A DNA stretch of 64,000 nucleotides, from contig JACEEZ010007182.1 in NCBI GenBank assembly GCA_016584305.1, positions 260,001-324,000 of the forward strand, given 5' to 3'. Position 1 is the stretch's first letter. Each line of letters begins with the position of its first letter. A model generated the notes under the pieces. That model was not told the origin of the DNA and did no database searches. It saw nothing but the letters and a program-made list of their open reading frames with translations. This document shows positions 19,683-31,969 of this stretch, piece after piece. Made by a program: the position numbers and the translations under genes. Source of the stretch: Chionoecetes opilio (taxonomy: Eukaryota > Arthropoda > Malacostraca > Decapoda > Majidae).

Positions 19683-20223
19683 TTAAGATGACATCAGTAG
19701 CTTTATTTTCCATTCATTATAATACATCTTAGACTTATACATCATTGACTTTTCCTTGGCAATTGAAACCCTTAGGGACTGCAGTTTGATCTTTTCCTTA
19801 GCCAATTCTGTTCTTTCTCTGGCTGCTTCAACCTGTGCTTTCAAGGCTCTGTGTGCTAGAACTTGAAGCTCTTTGCTCTCCCTTCTGAGGCACGTTTCCT
19901 CTTCCTCAATTCTCTCCCTTCTGAGGCGCGTTTCCTCTTCCTCAATGATTCTCTCCCTTCTGAGGCACATTTCCTCTTCCTCAATTCTCTCCCTTTTGAG
20001 GCGCATTTCCTCTTCCTCAATGATTCTCTCCCTTCTGAGGCACGTTTCCTCTTCCTCAATGACAATGATGATGCCATCGTCCACAGGAGGAGCTGTCTCA
20101 TTGGCATCAAGGTCCTGTGAGGGTTCTGCAAAGAGTTGGCAAGGCTCAGGTTCTTGGTGCGCCTGCTCTGCTGTACCAGGCTCAGCAGGTTCTTGGTGCG
20201 CCAGCTCTGCCTCAACAACCTCT
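19683..20223 (-). CDS. Harbinger Myb/SANT-like partner, last exon (coiled-coil repeats)
   Basis: Acceptor TCATTGCAG, then REVVEAELAHQEPAEPG, with AHQEP motifs repeated. Next comes a block of five near-identical 12-13-residue repeats of the form IEEEEMCLRRER, followed by AHRALKAQVEAARERTELAK and a basic end KIKLLMSS with TAG/TAA-type termination. The charged heptad-like repeats predict a coiled coil, plausibly for oligomerisation or transposase contact. At the DNA level the repeats are about 36-39 bp with almost no change, so they expanded recently. Confidence 0.75.
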
Positions 20224-21341
20224 CTGCAATGATAGAAATAAGATTTTTTGGGCTAGCATACGGAAAGTAACCAATGAGTGTGTTGGATTTTTTTTTCTTT
20301 CTAAATCTTTTTAACATATATGTAAAAAACCAACAATGTATCACTTAATATCTAACTGTAACTAACTGTTGTGCGGGCAAAATCACTGGTTCTGCATCTT
20401 TGTTTAGGTTCAAGAGGTTCACAAGTGTGGTGGTCTGCTTATTTTTGCCACTGAACCACAGCACTCAAAGACTTGGTTACTCAAAAGGCAGTGTTACCAC
20501 TTAAAATAATATGTTCTGAGTTGCTATGAGAGACAGAAGGTTGCAGATTTTGGGCAATTAACAACGAATTTTGTGAATATTTATGGATATGGACCCAGAT
20601 CAAAATCACCAACTGCTAACAACCTTCAACTTTGAACTTCAAATTGGAGAACAGTCACCAAAGATGCCTAAGAGGGATGACTCCTTTCCTTCCATCTCTC
20701 CTTCATTACTCCCTCCAATCCCTGGCTACCTACAGCCAGGCCAATTTAAGCTAAGGTACAGTATTTTTACCTAAGTATTTATGCTTTTTTTAAGGTTTAG
20801 AAAAATGGAAAGAAAAATTGGAAGAAAGTGTTGTGGTGTGGTTTGTTGTGTGTGGTTGTGTGATGTGATGTGTGGTGTGTGTGGTGAGTGTGATGTGTGT
20901 GTGTGTGTGTGTGTGTGAAAATACTACTCAGGAATTTATAAATATGATATATTTTTCTAAAATTTACTTCCCTGTAGAATTTGATAATTTTAGGAAAATC
21001 TACATTTTTTTTACAGAATTTATACCTTTTAAGAATTATCAATCATTACAAAATAATTTTTATTTCAAGGATGTACAAATTGCAAGTTGTATTCAGTATT
21101 TGAGTGAGCGAACTGCTCTGAGTGTGTGCCACTCAAACAATGTGGGAGAAGGGTTTACGTATGGGAAGAAATTACATCTACATGTATTATTAATTATCTC
21201 TGATTTATAGTTGCCTGAATGTCGCCCATAAAATTGTGAAGGAATCTGCCCTCCAAGCCAAGGGTTAATGTCTAAAGTCTAGATTCTAAAATATTGATAA
21301 TTGGGTGAATAAAAGGACATATTTCAAGGTATAGGTTGTAC
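20224..21341. other. intron of the Myb-like gene
   Basis: Contains a short (TG)n run at 20893-20918. The rest is AT-rich. The plus-strand frame at 20583-20774 has no recognisable features. Confidence 0.5.
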
Positions 21342-21477
21342 CTGATTAAATCCTCCATGGCGTCATCCACAATGTCCTTGGCACCCGGGATCCCTGATAC
21401 GCTGCAGTTTGGCATACTCAAGACCTCGGTCACCAATACATCGATGGCGTCAAGGGAATCTGCTGGACGCTCGCCAT
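21342..21477 (-). CDS. Harbinger Myb/SANT-like partner, middle exon
   Basis: Acceptor ATCTTTTCTAG and donor AATCAG|GTACAA bound 136 nt. The reading GERPADSLDAIDVLVTEVLS continues as MPNCSVSGIPGAKDIVDDAM and joins both neighbours in phase (DYGD... before, ...DLIREVVE after). An acidic linker, no known motif. Confidence 0.7.
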
Positions 21478-21506
21478 CTAGAAAAGATATTATCTTATTA
21501 CCAAAA

Positions 21507-21767
21507 ATAAGAACATAGGAACCTGAGAAAATAAGGAAGCTACAAGAGGCCGTGAGACCTACACGAGGTAGTTCCTGTTACTTAACACTACCTACATCCA
21601 CCTTTCATCCCCATCTATGAATTTATCTAGCCTCCCTTTAAAGCTGTCTAATGACTCCGCACTAACTACCTGTCTTTTGACTCCTTTCCAATCATTTACC
21701 ACCCTATTTGTGAACCACTTTTTCCCTATTTTCTTTTTAAATCCACGCTTTTCCAGCTTGAATCCGT
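21507..21767 (-). mobile_element. CR1-like LINE, 3' end
   Basis: Inverted copy of the 8384-9068 family: tail ATAAGGAAGCTACAAGAGGC, and coding KLEKRGFKKKIGKKWFTNRV through GDERWM in the minus direction. It lies in the intron of the Myb-like gene in the same orientation as the gene. Confidence 0.8.
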
Positions 21768-22112
21768 ACTTAAAATGCATTGTACTTGTAGCAATACAAG
21801 GGCAATGCATTTATCATATGCATCACATTCAGCCACCAGGTCTGTATTAACATTTTGGTTGTCGGCCATCCTGCTGTTTATTGGTGAAAAATATTTTCCT
21901 GAGGTAAAATTTGCAATAATACGTAATTGCATACTGAAGATATCTAAATAATCTCTAGATTATCTTTTGAGTAATAAAAAGATGTTATGAGGCCCAGTCT
22001 GCTAACGAAGTGGTCAGGTTAAGAAGTTTTTAAGAGGTCATGAATCAGAAAAATTTACCCTCCACATTCTAAAACCCCGATTTCCCTAAGTCCCCCAAGC
22101 TTGTGATACATT

Positions 22113-22254
22113 TCCAAATGAACACCGAACTTCCTTTGGTTGACGAAACTTTTTTCTGGTGAGTTTTAATGTGTTTCTATACTTAACCTAACATAACATA
22201 TCATAACATAACATTACCTTAACCTAACTAAAAAAAATATATTAATAAATATAA

Positions 22255-22290
<36 letters not shown>

Positions 22291-22385
22291 AGACAGAAAC
22301 GGTTAGCAGATTAATTCTAAACACATAAAAACTCACCAGAAAAAAATCGTTTCATCCACCAAAATGAATTCGGTGTTCATCTGGA
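22113..22385 (+). mobile_element. foldback element with telomere-like core
   Basis: Left ATGAACACCGAACTTCCTTT...TTTTCTGGTGAGTTTTAATG, right ACTCACCAGAAAAAAATCG...AATTCGGTGTTCAT. The core has TAACCTAACATAACATA, an AT run and GACAGAAACGGTTAGCAGAT. Same architecture as the 14.3-16.8 kb elements. Intronic to the Myb-like gene. Confidence 0.75.
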
Positions 22386-22544
22386 GTAATACCAAGCTTG
22401 TTGACTAAGGGGGAAAAGAAATGGTGATTGGGAGTATTGGTTGAAAGTTTGAAACTGCATATTTACCTTTCATCCCAAAATTATCGGCATGTAGAAAACC
22501 AAAAATAGTTCCAGGTGTAATGGGGTTTAGTTAAGTTGGTTAGG

Positions 22545-22752
22545 TTAACCCCTTGAGGCCAGAACGTAATTTTCATTGTAATTTGGGTACCATAGACGAT
22601 TTTTTAGTGAATATAAGCAATATTTTATAGCTATAACCTGTTTAGTATCCTTGTCCACAAACTAATGTGGTATAATTAGTGACTTTGTAATTTTATGGCT
22701 CAACAAGACAATTTTTTATAGCAAAGGAAAGATCTGGGTGTGAAGGGGTTAA
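22545..22752 (+). mobile_element. TTAA-type MITE, copy 8
   Basis: TTAACCCCTTGAGGCC to GGGTGTGAAGGGGTTAA. It ends about 14 bp from the donor side of the Myb-domain exon at 22766. Small deletions in the middle. Counting the pair at 1321-1741 and the worn copy at 270, this is the most recently encountered member in the window. Confidence 0.83.
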
Positions 22753-22765
22753 ATCAGAATCTCAC

Positions 22766-23072
22766 CATAGTCACTCGCATGTTTCTTTTGTTGCCTCAGC
22801 TTCCACTTGGTCTTGGCGACGATCTTTTGCCAGCGCTTCATCACCTGCTCCACCGTCCTGAGCGGGGTGCAGCACTCGTTCACGGACCAGGTGATGTGTT
22901 TCCAGGCTTCCCTCCTCTTCGCTTTCTCTAAGTTGCCGTTGAACACGTAAGTATTCTCCAAATATAACTTGACGAGCAATAAAGAATCTTCCTGCGACCA
23001 GTAAGCCTTAATTTTCTTGTTATCAGGGGTGGACAGTTCAATAGAGGATCGTCTTTTAGCTGTGGAGGACAT
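22766..23072 (-). CDS. Harbinger Myb/SANT-like DNA-binding protein, first exon
   Basis: Start at MSSTAKRRSSIELSTPDNKK, then WSQEDSLLLVKLYLENTYVF, WKHITWSVNECCTP and VEQVMKRWQKIVAKTKWKLR. The spaced tryptophans (W...W...W) and final basic helix mark a Myb/SANT-like (trihelix type) domain, the class that accompanies Harbinger transposases (NAIF1-like). It ends in donor TATG|GTGAGA, phase 1. With the other exons about 327 residues. An in-frame upstream Met at 23153 would add a basic leader and is less likely. Confidence 0.83.
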
Positions 23073-23186
23073 GGTTGGAGATTGGAGAGGCCGTGGTTGT
23101 TTACAAAACAGCCTTGATCTTGATCTTGATATAACAGGTAGCTCATATATCAATGGGGAGTTTTCAAAGCTAAGCCGCCAGATGTC

Positions 23187-23525
23187 TCGCGCATCTCATA
23201 TCCTCTGCCCTTTGAACCTGAATGATCTATCATTTACCGTAAATTCCCTGTACTTTTTCGGGACATATCAGAATTACCCTTCAATACAACAACTGAAACA
23301 GTTCTTCATAAAAAATGTAGTTTATCATTTTATTTGTCTGCAGTGGATGAAAATATTGGCAAAAGAATTGAATATTTGAAAACTCAACCTTTAAAAATCG
23401 TCTTTTCATGAAAACACGCAAGTTCAAGCAGAATGAGGCTTCAGGAAATATCTACCTGTAGGTAAGCATTCACTGAGTACCTGTTTTAGGTGTATATGTC
23501 TCTCTTACGACGAAAATATAACCAA
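23187..23525 (+). mobile_element. left arm of a 2.8-kb terminal-inverted-repeat element
   Basis: TCGCGCATCTCATATCCTCT... to ...ATATGTCTCTCTTACGACGA is repeated inverted at 25660-25985 with few changes (about 330 bp). Non-coding. The two arms bracket a smaller TIR element and LINE pieces. Confidence 0.8.
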
Positions 23526-23612
23526 AACACAGTGTGGCGTTCAGCATCTCCACAGAAACCATCCCGCCGGCAGGATCTGCTATAGCTCATTTTCCTGTTG
23601 TCATCACACAGG

Positions 23613-25058
23613 GCCATATTCAAAAAAATTTCTCCACCCGTTGTATCGGTTTTTGGTATACAAGAATCAAAATACGACGCAACGCGTCGAGCTCAGGGGT
23701 GGAAGTTTGAGTCAGCTGATGTATGGGAAGTGGATGAAAGACTCAGTAAAAGTGGAAAGATGGACAGGTGAACTGGGAATGTTTGTGACAGGAGTGATGA
23801 GACATGGGAGTATGGCTGTATGCAAAAAGGAAATAAATAGGAGAGTGGAAGAGAAAGGGAAAGAAGAATGGCTGAGGGGAATGAGTGAGAAATCAACACT
23901 GGAATGGTACAGGAGAAAGGACCAGCCACGGTATGAAAGGTTCTATGATGGTGGCTATGGAGGGGACCTACTCTTCAGAGCCAGGACAAAGTCGCTGGAG
24001 GTAAATAGTCGTATGTACAGATGGAAGAATGATGGCAGCAAGGTGTGTGAGATGTGTGTGACAGGAGTGGATGAAACCGTGGAGCACTTGATGCTGGAAT
24101 GTGAACGGTATGAGTATGCTAGAACACAGATGTTGGAGGTAGTGGTAGGAGAGGTCGGAGTGGAAGAATGGCGAGAGATGAGAGACAGGAGAGTGGAGAT
24201 GGAGTACCTGCTGGGGTTGTGTGCTGAGTGGAGGAGTGACAGTCGTGTGATTGAGAGTGTAAAAGAATTCTTGGAGAACTCTTGGAGAGCACGTAGGAGA
24301 GAGCATGAGAGGCAGGGGGCCCCTCAGTGATGGGGGACCCCGTATGAATGTGATGCAGAGAGAGGAAGGAGGGGAAAAAGAAATCCCTAGTTTTGCTTCC
24401 CCCTTTTGCTTCTCTCCCAACAGATTACATGTGTGGGAGAACGCCGGACCAAAGGCTTCACTGACAGCATCTGCTGGGTGACTCCCAAATCAAGATCAAG
24501 ATCAAGATCATGATTGGCGACAACTTGCACATCCCCCCTTCACCCCGCTCTCCACTTATTCCATCGTATTTCTTCCCAGACCATTACAGGAGAGTTTTCA
24601 ACACAACCGAGAGTGACATCCATACACTGTGAATGCACACGTGTCATCATTAAGGTAAAATCAGGTCCAGGAGGCCTTATATAGGTGTGTTAACTTGTGA
24701 GGACCAGGCGGCGGCGGGAGAATGGAGGTCGGCCATTGTGTGGAGCAGTGGCGGCGGGCCGTTCAAATGTACTCGCAAGCATCACTCAGGCTAATTTTTT
24801 CTGCACCAACGCCTCAGACAAGTGGCGAACACTAACTTAGCTATTATTTTAATGTCAGAAATGATAAATTTCACTAGTAAAATGTATTAGATATGTATAA
24901 AACAGTCAAAATACTGATGCCGCTTTGGGCTCGCTTGTGTTGGTACACCTGTCAAATATCCACCAGTCGGGGCAGTTCTTGTAGATGTCACCAGTGGAGG
25001 TACGACGGTGGAAAATCTCCACCGGCCGGGATTTGACGAGCATTCTTGAATATAGCCC
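23613..25058. mobile_element. nested element with GGGCYATATTCAA ends
   Basis: Left GGGCCATATTCAA and, inverted, GGGCTATATTCAA on the right. The flanking ACA on both sides is a candidate 3-bp duplication, as in PIF/Harbinger. The interior holds a LINE 3' end (23697-24515) and unique sequence. The inverted match beyond ~13 bp is weak, so this boundary is tentative. Confidence 0.45.
23697..24515 (+). mobile_element. APE-type LINE, 3' end with open C-terminal frame
   Basis: Frame to 24330 encodes the C-terminus of a non-LTR polymerase: EKSTLEWYRRKDQPRYERFY, YGGDLLFRARTKSLEVNSRM, then CEMCVTGVDETVEHLMLEC, a CCHC-type zinc motif found near the end of many LINE ORF2 proteins. The 3' UTR ends with (GATCAA)n at 24491-24512. 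It matches copies at 36935-38365 and 38370-42975 closely. Confidence 0.83.
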
Positions 25059-25088
25059 ACACTCAGCACCGCCGCTCCCTTATACCTC
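24516..25088. other. unique spacer inside nested elements
   Basis: No frames or repeats beyond the inverted end at 25046-25058. GC-moderate sequence. Confidence 0.4.
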
Positions 25089-25435
25089 ATGGCTCACATC
25101 CCTGATACTCCTAACCCCTCAAGCCCAGAGGCTGTCATCCTAACTATACTATCATCACCCGCTGATTTCTTCACACTGTCTGTCCTCTACTGGAATATTC
25201 GCGGCATCCGCTCCCACATACCGGAGACTCGTCTCCTTATTTCGTGTTCTGAGCTTCAAGTTATGCTGCCTCCGAAAACACTTTCTTATTTACCCCCATA
25301 TCCTGATTTCGAATTACGATTTTGTTTCCTCTTATTGCCTTGTTTGTCCTCCAGAAAACAACCCATATGTTTCTCTAAACGTAAATTCTCACTCTACCGA
25401 ACTCATTGTCTTTAAATTAAGACTCCGTGTTTCGC
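25089..25435 (+). pseudogene. LINE endonuclease fragment (N-terminal)
   Basis: TLSVLYWNIRGIRSHIPETR matches the start of APE endonuclease domains of LINE ORF2 (usual 'L.WN.RGI..K..E'). A frameshift near 25310 is followed by a second-frame segment with NSHSTELIVFKLRL-like content. Only the first part is left. Confidence 0.55.
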
Positions 25436-25659
25436 ACTTACTGATTTAGTCTTCTTCCTCTAACAGATAAACCTGTTGACATAGGATAAACCAGAGGACT
25501 ATAGGGTACTCAGAGGGAATTAAGGGTTGATTGATTGATTCAGAGAGAAGGGGATTGAGGTGGAGGCGGAGCTATTTAGTAAACAAACATTTCTACTGTC
25601 TTGCATACAGGACTGTCGTTGAGTTGCCAAGCACTTTAAATTATTTCTTGGTTAAATGT
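25436..25659. other. spacer, nothing recognised
   Basis: Short unique stretch with a (GATT)n run at 25526-25541. Confidence 0.4.
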
Positions 25660-25985
25660 TCGTCGTAAGAGAGACATATACACATAAAACAGGTACTCAG
25701 TGAATGCTTACCTACAAGTAGATATTTCCTGAAGCCTCATTCTGCTTGAACTTGCGTGTTTTCATGAAAAGACGATTTTTAAAGATTGAGTTTTTAAATA
25801 TTCAATTCTTTGGCCAATATTTTCATCCACTGCAGACAAATAAAATGATAAACTACATTTTTTATTAAGAACTGTTTCAGTTGTTGTATGGAAGGGTAAT
25901 TCTGATATGTCCCGAAAAAGTACAGGGAATTTACGGTAAATGATAGATCATTCAGGCTCAAAGAGCAGAGGATATGAGAGCGCGA
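25660..25985 (-). mobile_element. right arm of the 2.8-kb terminal-inverted-repeat element
   Basis: Inverted copy of 23187-23525, ending ...GATATGAGAGCGCGA. Differences are single substitutions and short indels. Confidence 0.8.
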
Positions 25986-26014
25986 AAAACAGGCTTGAGC
26001 GTGAGCTTATTAGA

Positions 26015-27062
<1,048 letters not shown>

Positions 27063-27079
27063 TTAGAAAACTCCCCATA

Positions 27080-27152
27080 GACTTCCTTACTGAGCTCGAT
27101 CTGTCATCTGGTGGCCGACTGGGAACTACACGCGGAGCTAGAATACCGGGTT
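27080..27152 (+). repeat. left inverted repeat enclosing 7.3 kb
   Basis: GACTTCCTTACTGAGCTCGA...CTACACGCGGAGCTAGAATA, with an inverted copy at 34334-34405 (about 70 bp, few differences). Confidence 0.75.
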
Positions 27153-28799
27153 TCATTAGATTATTTTTCTTACACGTTTTCATTTGGTGTTTTGAAATCG
27201 TAGTATTTTTCTCATAGCTACGGTTTACATACAATTCACATATAAGCGGTAATTAAAAAACGATGAAACCCCCTGAAAACTACAATCTTCTCCAAGGAAA
27301 CAATCATTATATAATACTTATGGCTTGATTTAAGTCCAGTATAATACATGGAATACAATGACATGGTAAACATTTGTAGATCGTGCTTGCATTCAGAATT
27401 ATTAAATAGTTCTAAAATTTGCTGCCGGCTGCTGTACGATATTTTACTGGCAGCTGACCGCATGCCGCATGAGAGAAGCCGCTCAGAGGGGAGATGCTGA
27501 GAGAGCGCCTTACCCGCCCTCAGGCGCTTTTGTAACGGCCCGGCTAAGGCACCGACTAAAGCCTATGTACAGTCGATATTTCGGGCGCTTTTGCACTGCC
27601 TTACACCTCCAAAGCCTATGGCGTGGGCGTGGTCCGAGAATCCTACTAGCCAATCACGTTGCCTATCTGAGCGCTGCTTAGGCAGCTTCGACCAATCACA
27701 AGGCTTGAACACGTCTCTGCTGAAGCAAGGAATTTTGTCCCTCCCTCCCTCACCAAGCACTTATGGCAAGGATACACCGCTCTCCCCCGCCAAAAGCTGT
27801 TTCATCACAAGTTTGACGTTCAACGCAGGTTTTGACCACTTATGTATTTTTGCATTAGGATACGTGCCATACACCATGATAATCGTTAAGGTGTGCCGAT
27901 TCCGGGACAGTGAGTGAAAATTTAATGCAAGCAACATTCCAGGAATAAGGAGAAGATGAATAAAAAAAGGTGAAAAAAAAGTTTATACACGATTTCATTT
28001 TGCTCTCATTATCTTATTATAGGTATAGTTTACTGCAATTTTTATATATTCAAGATATGCACTAATGTCTCGTGAAGATGATGGTATGTTCAGCTGTCCT
28101 AAATATCATCTGGTAGTATGATAATACCGTATAATAGTACAACATTTTAGTGCGGGCGGAGCACCTGCCGCCCGCCGCCCGCCGCCCGCCCCTAACCAAC
28201 ACACAACACAACATTTCTTATCACCAGCATATAACACCCTACAATGCCGCATTAGTCTTGCACGATCAATTCATACACACCTTGCCACACTATTAATACG
28301 TAAACACCAATTGTTACGTTGTAGGAACTGAAACAAGGCTGGATTTGCTTTATAAACAGAAGATGAATGTCTGTCAAAGGCCCACAGCAGCTCACTAAGT
28401 CAGGGTCTGACCATGTCTTAGTTTTCAGCGCCTTTAGCGGTGCCACTAAGGCAGCAATCTCGACTGAGCATTGCGGTGGGAGGGCGTTTCGCCTTACCAC
28501 AGGCGCCCTAGTGGATAGGGCGCCCTAGCTCACTCTCAGCATCTGGCCCCAGAAGCGGAGCACAGCACAGGGTCTGGATGCCTGGAGATGGTCTATTGTT
28601 TTCCCAAACAATGAAATGTCTTGAGCACACAGCATTGTTCCTTGTTGCTCTCCATTCTTCACCTCTTCTACACCTACTCTCCCACAACCTACGTCGTTTC
28701 CCATCTTTTTTAGTAGGTGGAAAACTGGCACATCCTTTCACATTTTTCATGAATGGGTGTTGGTCTGTGTTGAAGGTTGAATTTGACTTGCAATCAGCC
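27153..28799. other. interior of the 7.3-kb inverted-repeat unit, left part
   Basis: No gene recognised. GC-richer near 27430-27720 and a short CCCGCCG run at 28163-28192. TTAGCGGTGCCACTAAGGCA at 28433 and GGCTAAGGCACCGACTAAAG at 27541 hint at a dispersed repeat, unproven. Open frames such as 28508-28888 lack known motifs. Confidence 0.4.
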
Positions 28800-28803
28800 A
28801 CAG

Positions 28804-30221
28804 TGTGTTGCCAGGATTTTCCTATAAAGAAGTTTATACCTGGTGCCTTTGTCATTTGAATGAAATTAATTTGGTTATGATTTTTCATTGATTACAACTG
28901 AATTGAGAATTGAAACTTGTCTCATGACTTCACTATTTGATTATAGTATGAACACTTCTCGCTGCGGAGAGTACTGAAATGGGGATGAATTTAAGGGGAA
29001 GGGGTAGGAGTTTAGGTTAAGGGGAAAGGGTATGAGTTAAGGGGAAGTGCTGCCACCAGCTCAAGCGAGTAGTTCTCTGGTTTACTCCCTGAGCACGTTG
29101 AATATTTATATATTAGATTTATCTTGGTAGTCGTGGTTGATACTTAGAATTACACCGAGTAAGGCTGACTCTTTTGGAAGTGTGGGGAAGTATTATCCTA
29201 ACACGCGGAATAATCACCTGGGGTTTTTGCAATAAACACAAGAACTATATTTGAAACATCATCCTATTTATTCACCATGAAACATTATTTCTGTTTGAGA
29301 TCTTAGACACATACATAAACTCTAATCTGGAACGGGCAAGCTCTTTAGAGCATAACCTCCCTCACAGAATCATTCTTAGAACTACCACCTATGTCCGTAT
29401 CAACTGAGCACTATAGGTATACATGGAATATATATATAGGAGAGAAAATGTGAGAGGAATGAGTTGGTGTGGGGATTCACTGTACCATGTGGCCTGGTTT
29501 CTGGAGAGGAAGGAGCGAGACACTCCCGTCGAAGCCTGGAGAGGAAGGAGCGAGACACTGGCCTCTCGTGGTAACTAAGGCAAGGTTGGGATGGGTAGGC
29601 GGGAAGAAGGGGAATGTTTGGATCCCCTGAACGGCTTCCCCTGGAGGGATTATCAGCCCATGAATGACTTTAATTAACTATGAAAAAGTATACATGAAAT
29701 GGCCTGCCTATAATACAGTTTCTTCAACTTTGATATAGAAGAATTTAATATGTTTACTCTAATATCCGGGGAAAGTGTTATTTTCGTTCGTTCACGCATA
29801 CGAACGCGTTTTGTTGAGAGACGAGGTAGTGGAGTCGAACCATAAATTTGGTCGACTTTTAATTTAGCAAATAACTCTATTAACACATCCATTTATGAAC
29901 GTGATCTGTCACTATTGTGTCTAGTTTGAAGGACATTAAGAATCTAGGAGTGTTCCTTGATCTGATAGGCGGGTGAGGGGAGGATGAAAAGCTTTGAATC
30001 CACTAGTTATCAATGATCGCGAAATAAGTGTCCCACGAATTTTGACTCGTATCCGGAATGTCGGGGGGGGAGGGAGTGAGGGAAGGAAGGAAGATAGAAA
30101 TGAGAATGAAAGAAGGAAGATAACTCACGAGAAACGAAAAGATTGAATTGCTTACGGACATAACCCGGGAATTGTATGATAGGAATTCCCATCCTATCTC
30201 TTCCGAATAACGGGCATTACA
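28804..30221 (-). mobile_element. LTR (left copy) of a non-autonomous LTR retrotransposon
   Basis: Starts TGTGTTGCCAGGATTTTCCT, ends CGGGCATTACA (TG...CA). 1418 bp, nearly identical to 31970-33390. ACAG precedes it and follows the other LTR, a 4-bp target duplication. Minus orientation is inferred from the primer-binding site by the right LTR. Confidence 0.88.
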
Positions 30222-31116
30222 CACGTCTATTCTCCGGGAAAATTAAATTCTTCAATATCAAATTAACTACTCACGGATCTTTTGTTTCCTTTCTAAAGCT
30301 GCGTCAAGAGGAGGTGTGTGTATGGGACGAATTTAGAGTGAATTTAATGGAGATTCTTCTATTCTTTGAAAACGGGTGTCTGCTTGTGTTTAATTACACG
30401 AATATTCAATGAAAGGAAGTATCCCAATCGACCTCTGACCTGGGTAGTAACGTGGTCGTCAAATCCTGACTCAGTACCCGTATTCTCGGCGGAAGGGTCG
30501 TCCCAGGGGCGCACACCGGCTACCCTCTGGTTAGATAATGAGAGCCTTACGAGTCCTGAAATATCCGTCACACCTCAAGCTGGTCGACTGTGAAGTGAGT
30601 AGCAGGTACTACTATCTCGAATTAAAATACTCCTCCCACTGAACCAGGCTGAGCCAGTGAAAACCAGACACTCCGAATTCTAGAAATGAGAAATCTCCTA
30701 GACCAAATTGTTTCATCTAGTCTGACCTACACTACCCTTGACTCAGTAATTTACATTTAACACTTTTCGCTTAATCTTCACCTGAATACACCACAAGTCG
30801 GGTTGATTGTAACTTGAATTAAAATACCTTGAAGACTCACCGAACCAGACTGAGTCTGTTAATGAAATTCAATGAGAGACTGGTATCCCAATCAACCTCT
30901 TACCTGGATATATTAAGAACATACTGACCCTCAATTTGTTTTGAATCCTGGTCAATGTTTTATATTTAACACTTTTCGATTTGATTTCCCCAAGAGTAAT
31001 AACCGGGTGACGCTACAACTACCCTAAACAGAGTAGGTATTAACCTTTCAGGTCCACAAAATAAATGATCAATGTTCATGTTCAAAATAATTCTTCCTCG
31101 ATTTTCTAATTTAACA

Positions 31117-31503
31117 CTATTGGATACCGAACTTTTCCATCTTGTTGATGGGTGGCATCCTGGGTCTTGTTGACGCCCTGTACTTCTTGATGGCCTTCAG
31201 CTCTTCAAAACGTTTCAGGAACTCTTGTAGGTTCTTGGAAACTAAGAGTGTGCCCATTCCTGAGCCGGTGTCGCTGCATCCTCCGCCTCCGTAGCTGTTT
31301 GGGCTACCGCTGTTGCTCTGCTGGTTGTTGTAGGACACGGCGGCGGCGGCTAGGCGGTACAGACGCCCTTTGATACCCTGCACGGCAATGATGTACAGGT
31401 TTTTGGCGCCTGTGTTGTCAGCGCCGCTCATGTCGGTGACGGGTAGGCAGAGGGAAATCCAGGACTTCCCTCCCGACGCGGCTTCACGTCCTTTCTTCGA
31501 CAT
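31117..31503 (-). CDS. chimeric ORF: ribosomal protein uL14/RPL23 N-terminus fused to unknown sequence
   Basis: 128 codons. Residues 1-56 ([13 protein letters not shown], then [27 protein letters not shown] and LAAAAV) are unmistakably the first ~40% of ribosomal protein L23, including the strongly conserved [11 protein letters not shown] block. Expected conserved residues are altered at several sites (for example VGAVINC replaced). Homology stops where RPL23 would go on with GDM. The rest is Ser/Asn/Gly-rich ([13 protein letters not shown]) and then [17 protein letters not shown] with a basic end, unrecognised. It lacks the rest of the ribosomal fold, so it is not a working uL14. It lies between two LTRs, in the element's inferred sense direction. 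Confidence 0.75.
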   Translation of the reverse strand: MSKKGREAASGGKSWISLCLPVTDMSGADNTGAKNLYIIAVQGIKGRLYRLAAAAVSYNNQQSNSGSPNSYGGGGCSDTGSGMGTLLVSKNLQEFLKRFEELKAIKKYRASTRPRMPPINKMEKFGIQ

Positions 31504-31780
31504 GTTGGCGGTGTCGAGGCGTGTGGGTGGCGGCTAGATGCGGCTACTGTGGCGGCTGTAGCGGTGAAGGGCGGCTGGCTGTGAAGGGCGGCGGAGCTGA
31601 GGCGAACGTGGCGGCTAAGCGCGCGGCATGCGGCGGCGAGCGTGGCGGCTAGGCGCGCTGCATGCGGCCTGGCTGTGGCGGCGACGGCTAGGCGTGCGGC
31701 ATGCGGCCTGGCTGTGTGGCGGGGATGCGCGGCAGGCCTTGGCGGCGGTGACGGCTGTGTCGGCTCGCTTCTTACGGCTC
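31504..31780. repeat. GC-rich GCGGC/GGCTAGGCG repeats upstream of the chimeric ORF
   Basis: Imperfect repeats of GGCGGCTAGGCG and GGCATGCGGCCTGGCTGTG. They fall just 5' of the minus-strand ORF and would be its leader or promoter region. Several arginine/alanine frames here are low complexity. Confidence 0.55.
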
Positions 31781-31969
31781 ACTGCCACATGGTCATGGTT
31801 CATGTGTGTAGGGTGTTTGGTTTATGGGGGAAAGATCTAATGAGCCTATTATAATGATCGATTTCTGTATGAAAATTTACCGAAATTTGATTTTATCTTG
31901 CTATTTTCCCAGGTGAGATTCTGTTGCTGTTATTTTTAGAAAATAATATACCACCGCTTTAGTCACCAG

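Larger units (their letters stand above)
30222..31969 (-). mobile_element. internal region of the LTR element (no gag-pol)
   Basis: Only 1748 bp. Read on the minus strand, the right LTR ends CACA and is followed after one base by TGGTGACTAAAGCGGTGG, a plausible tRNA primer-binding site (starts TGG). No gag, protease, RT or integrase. Its only convincing frame is the RPL23-related ORF at 31117-31503. GAAACCAGACTGAGTC-like direct repeats occur at 30640-30900. Confidence 0.75.
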
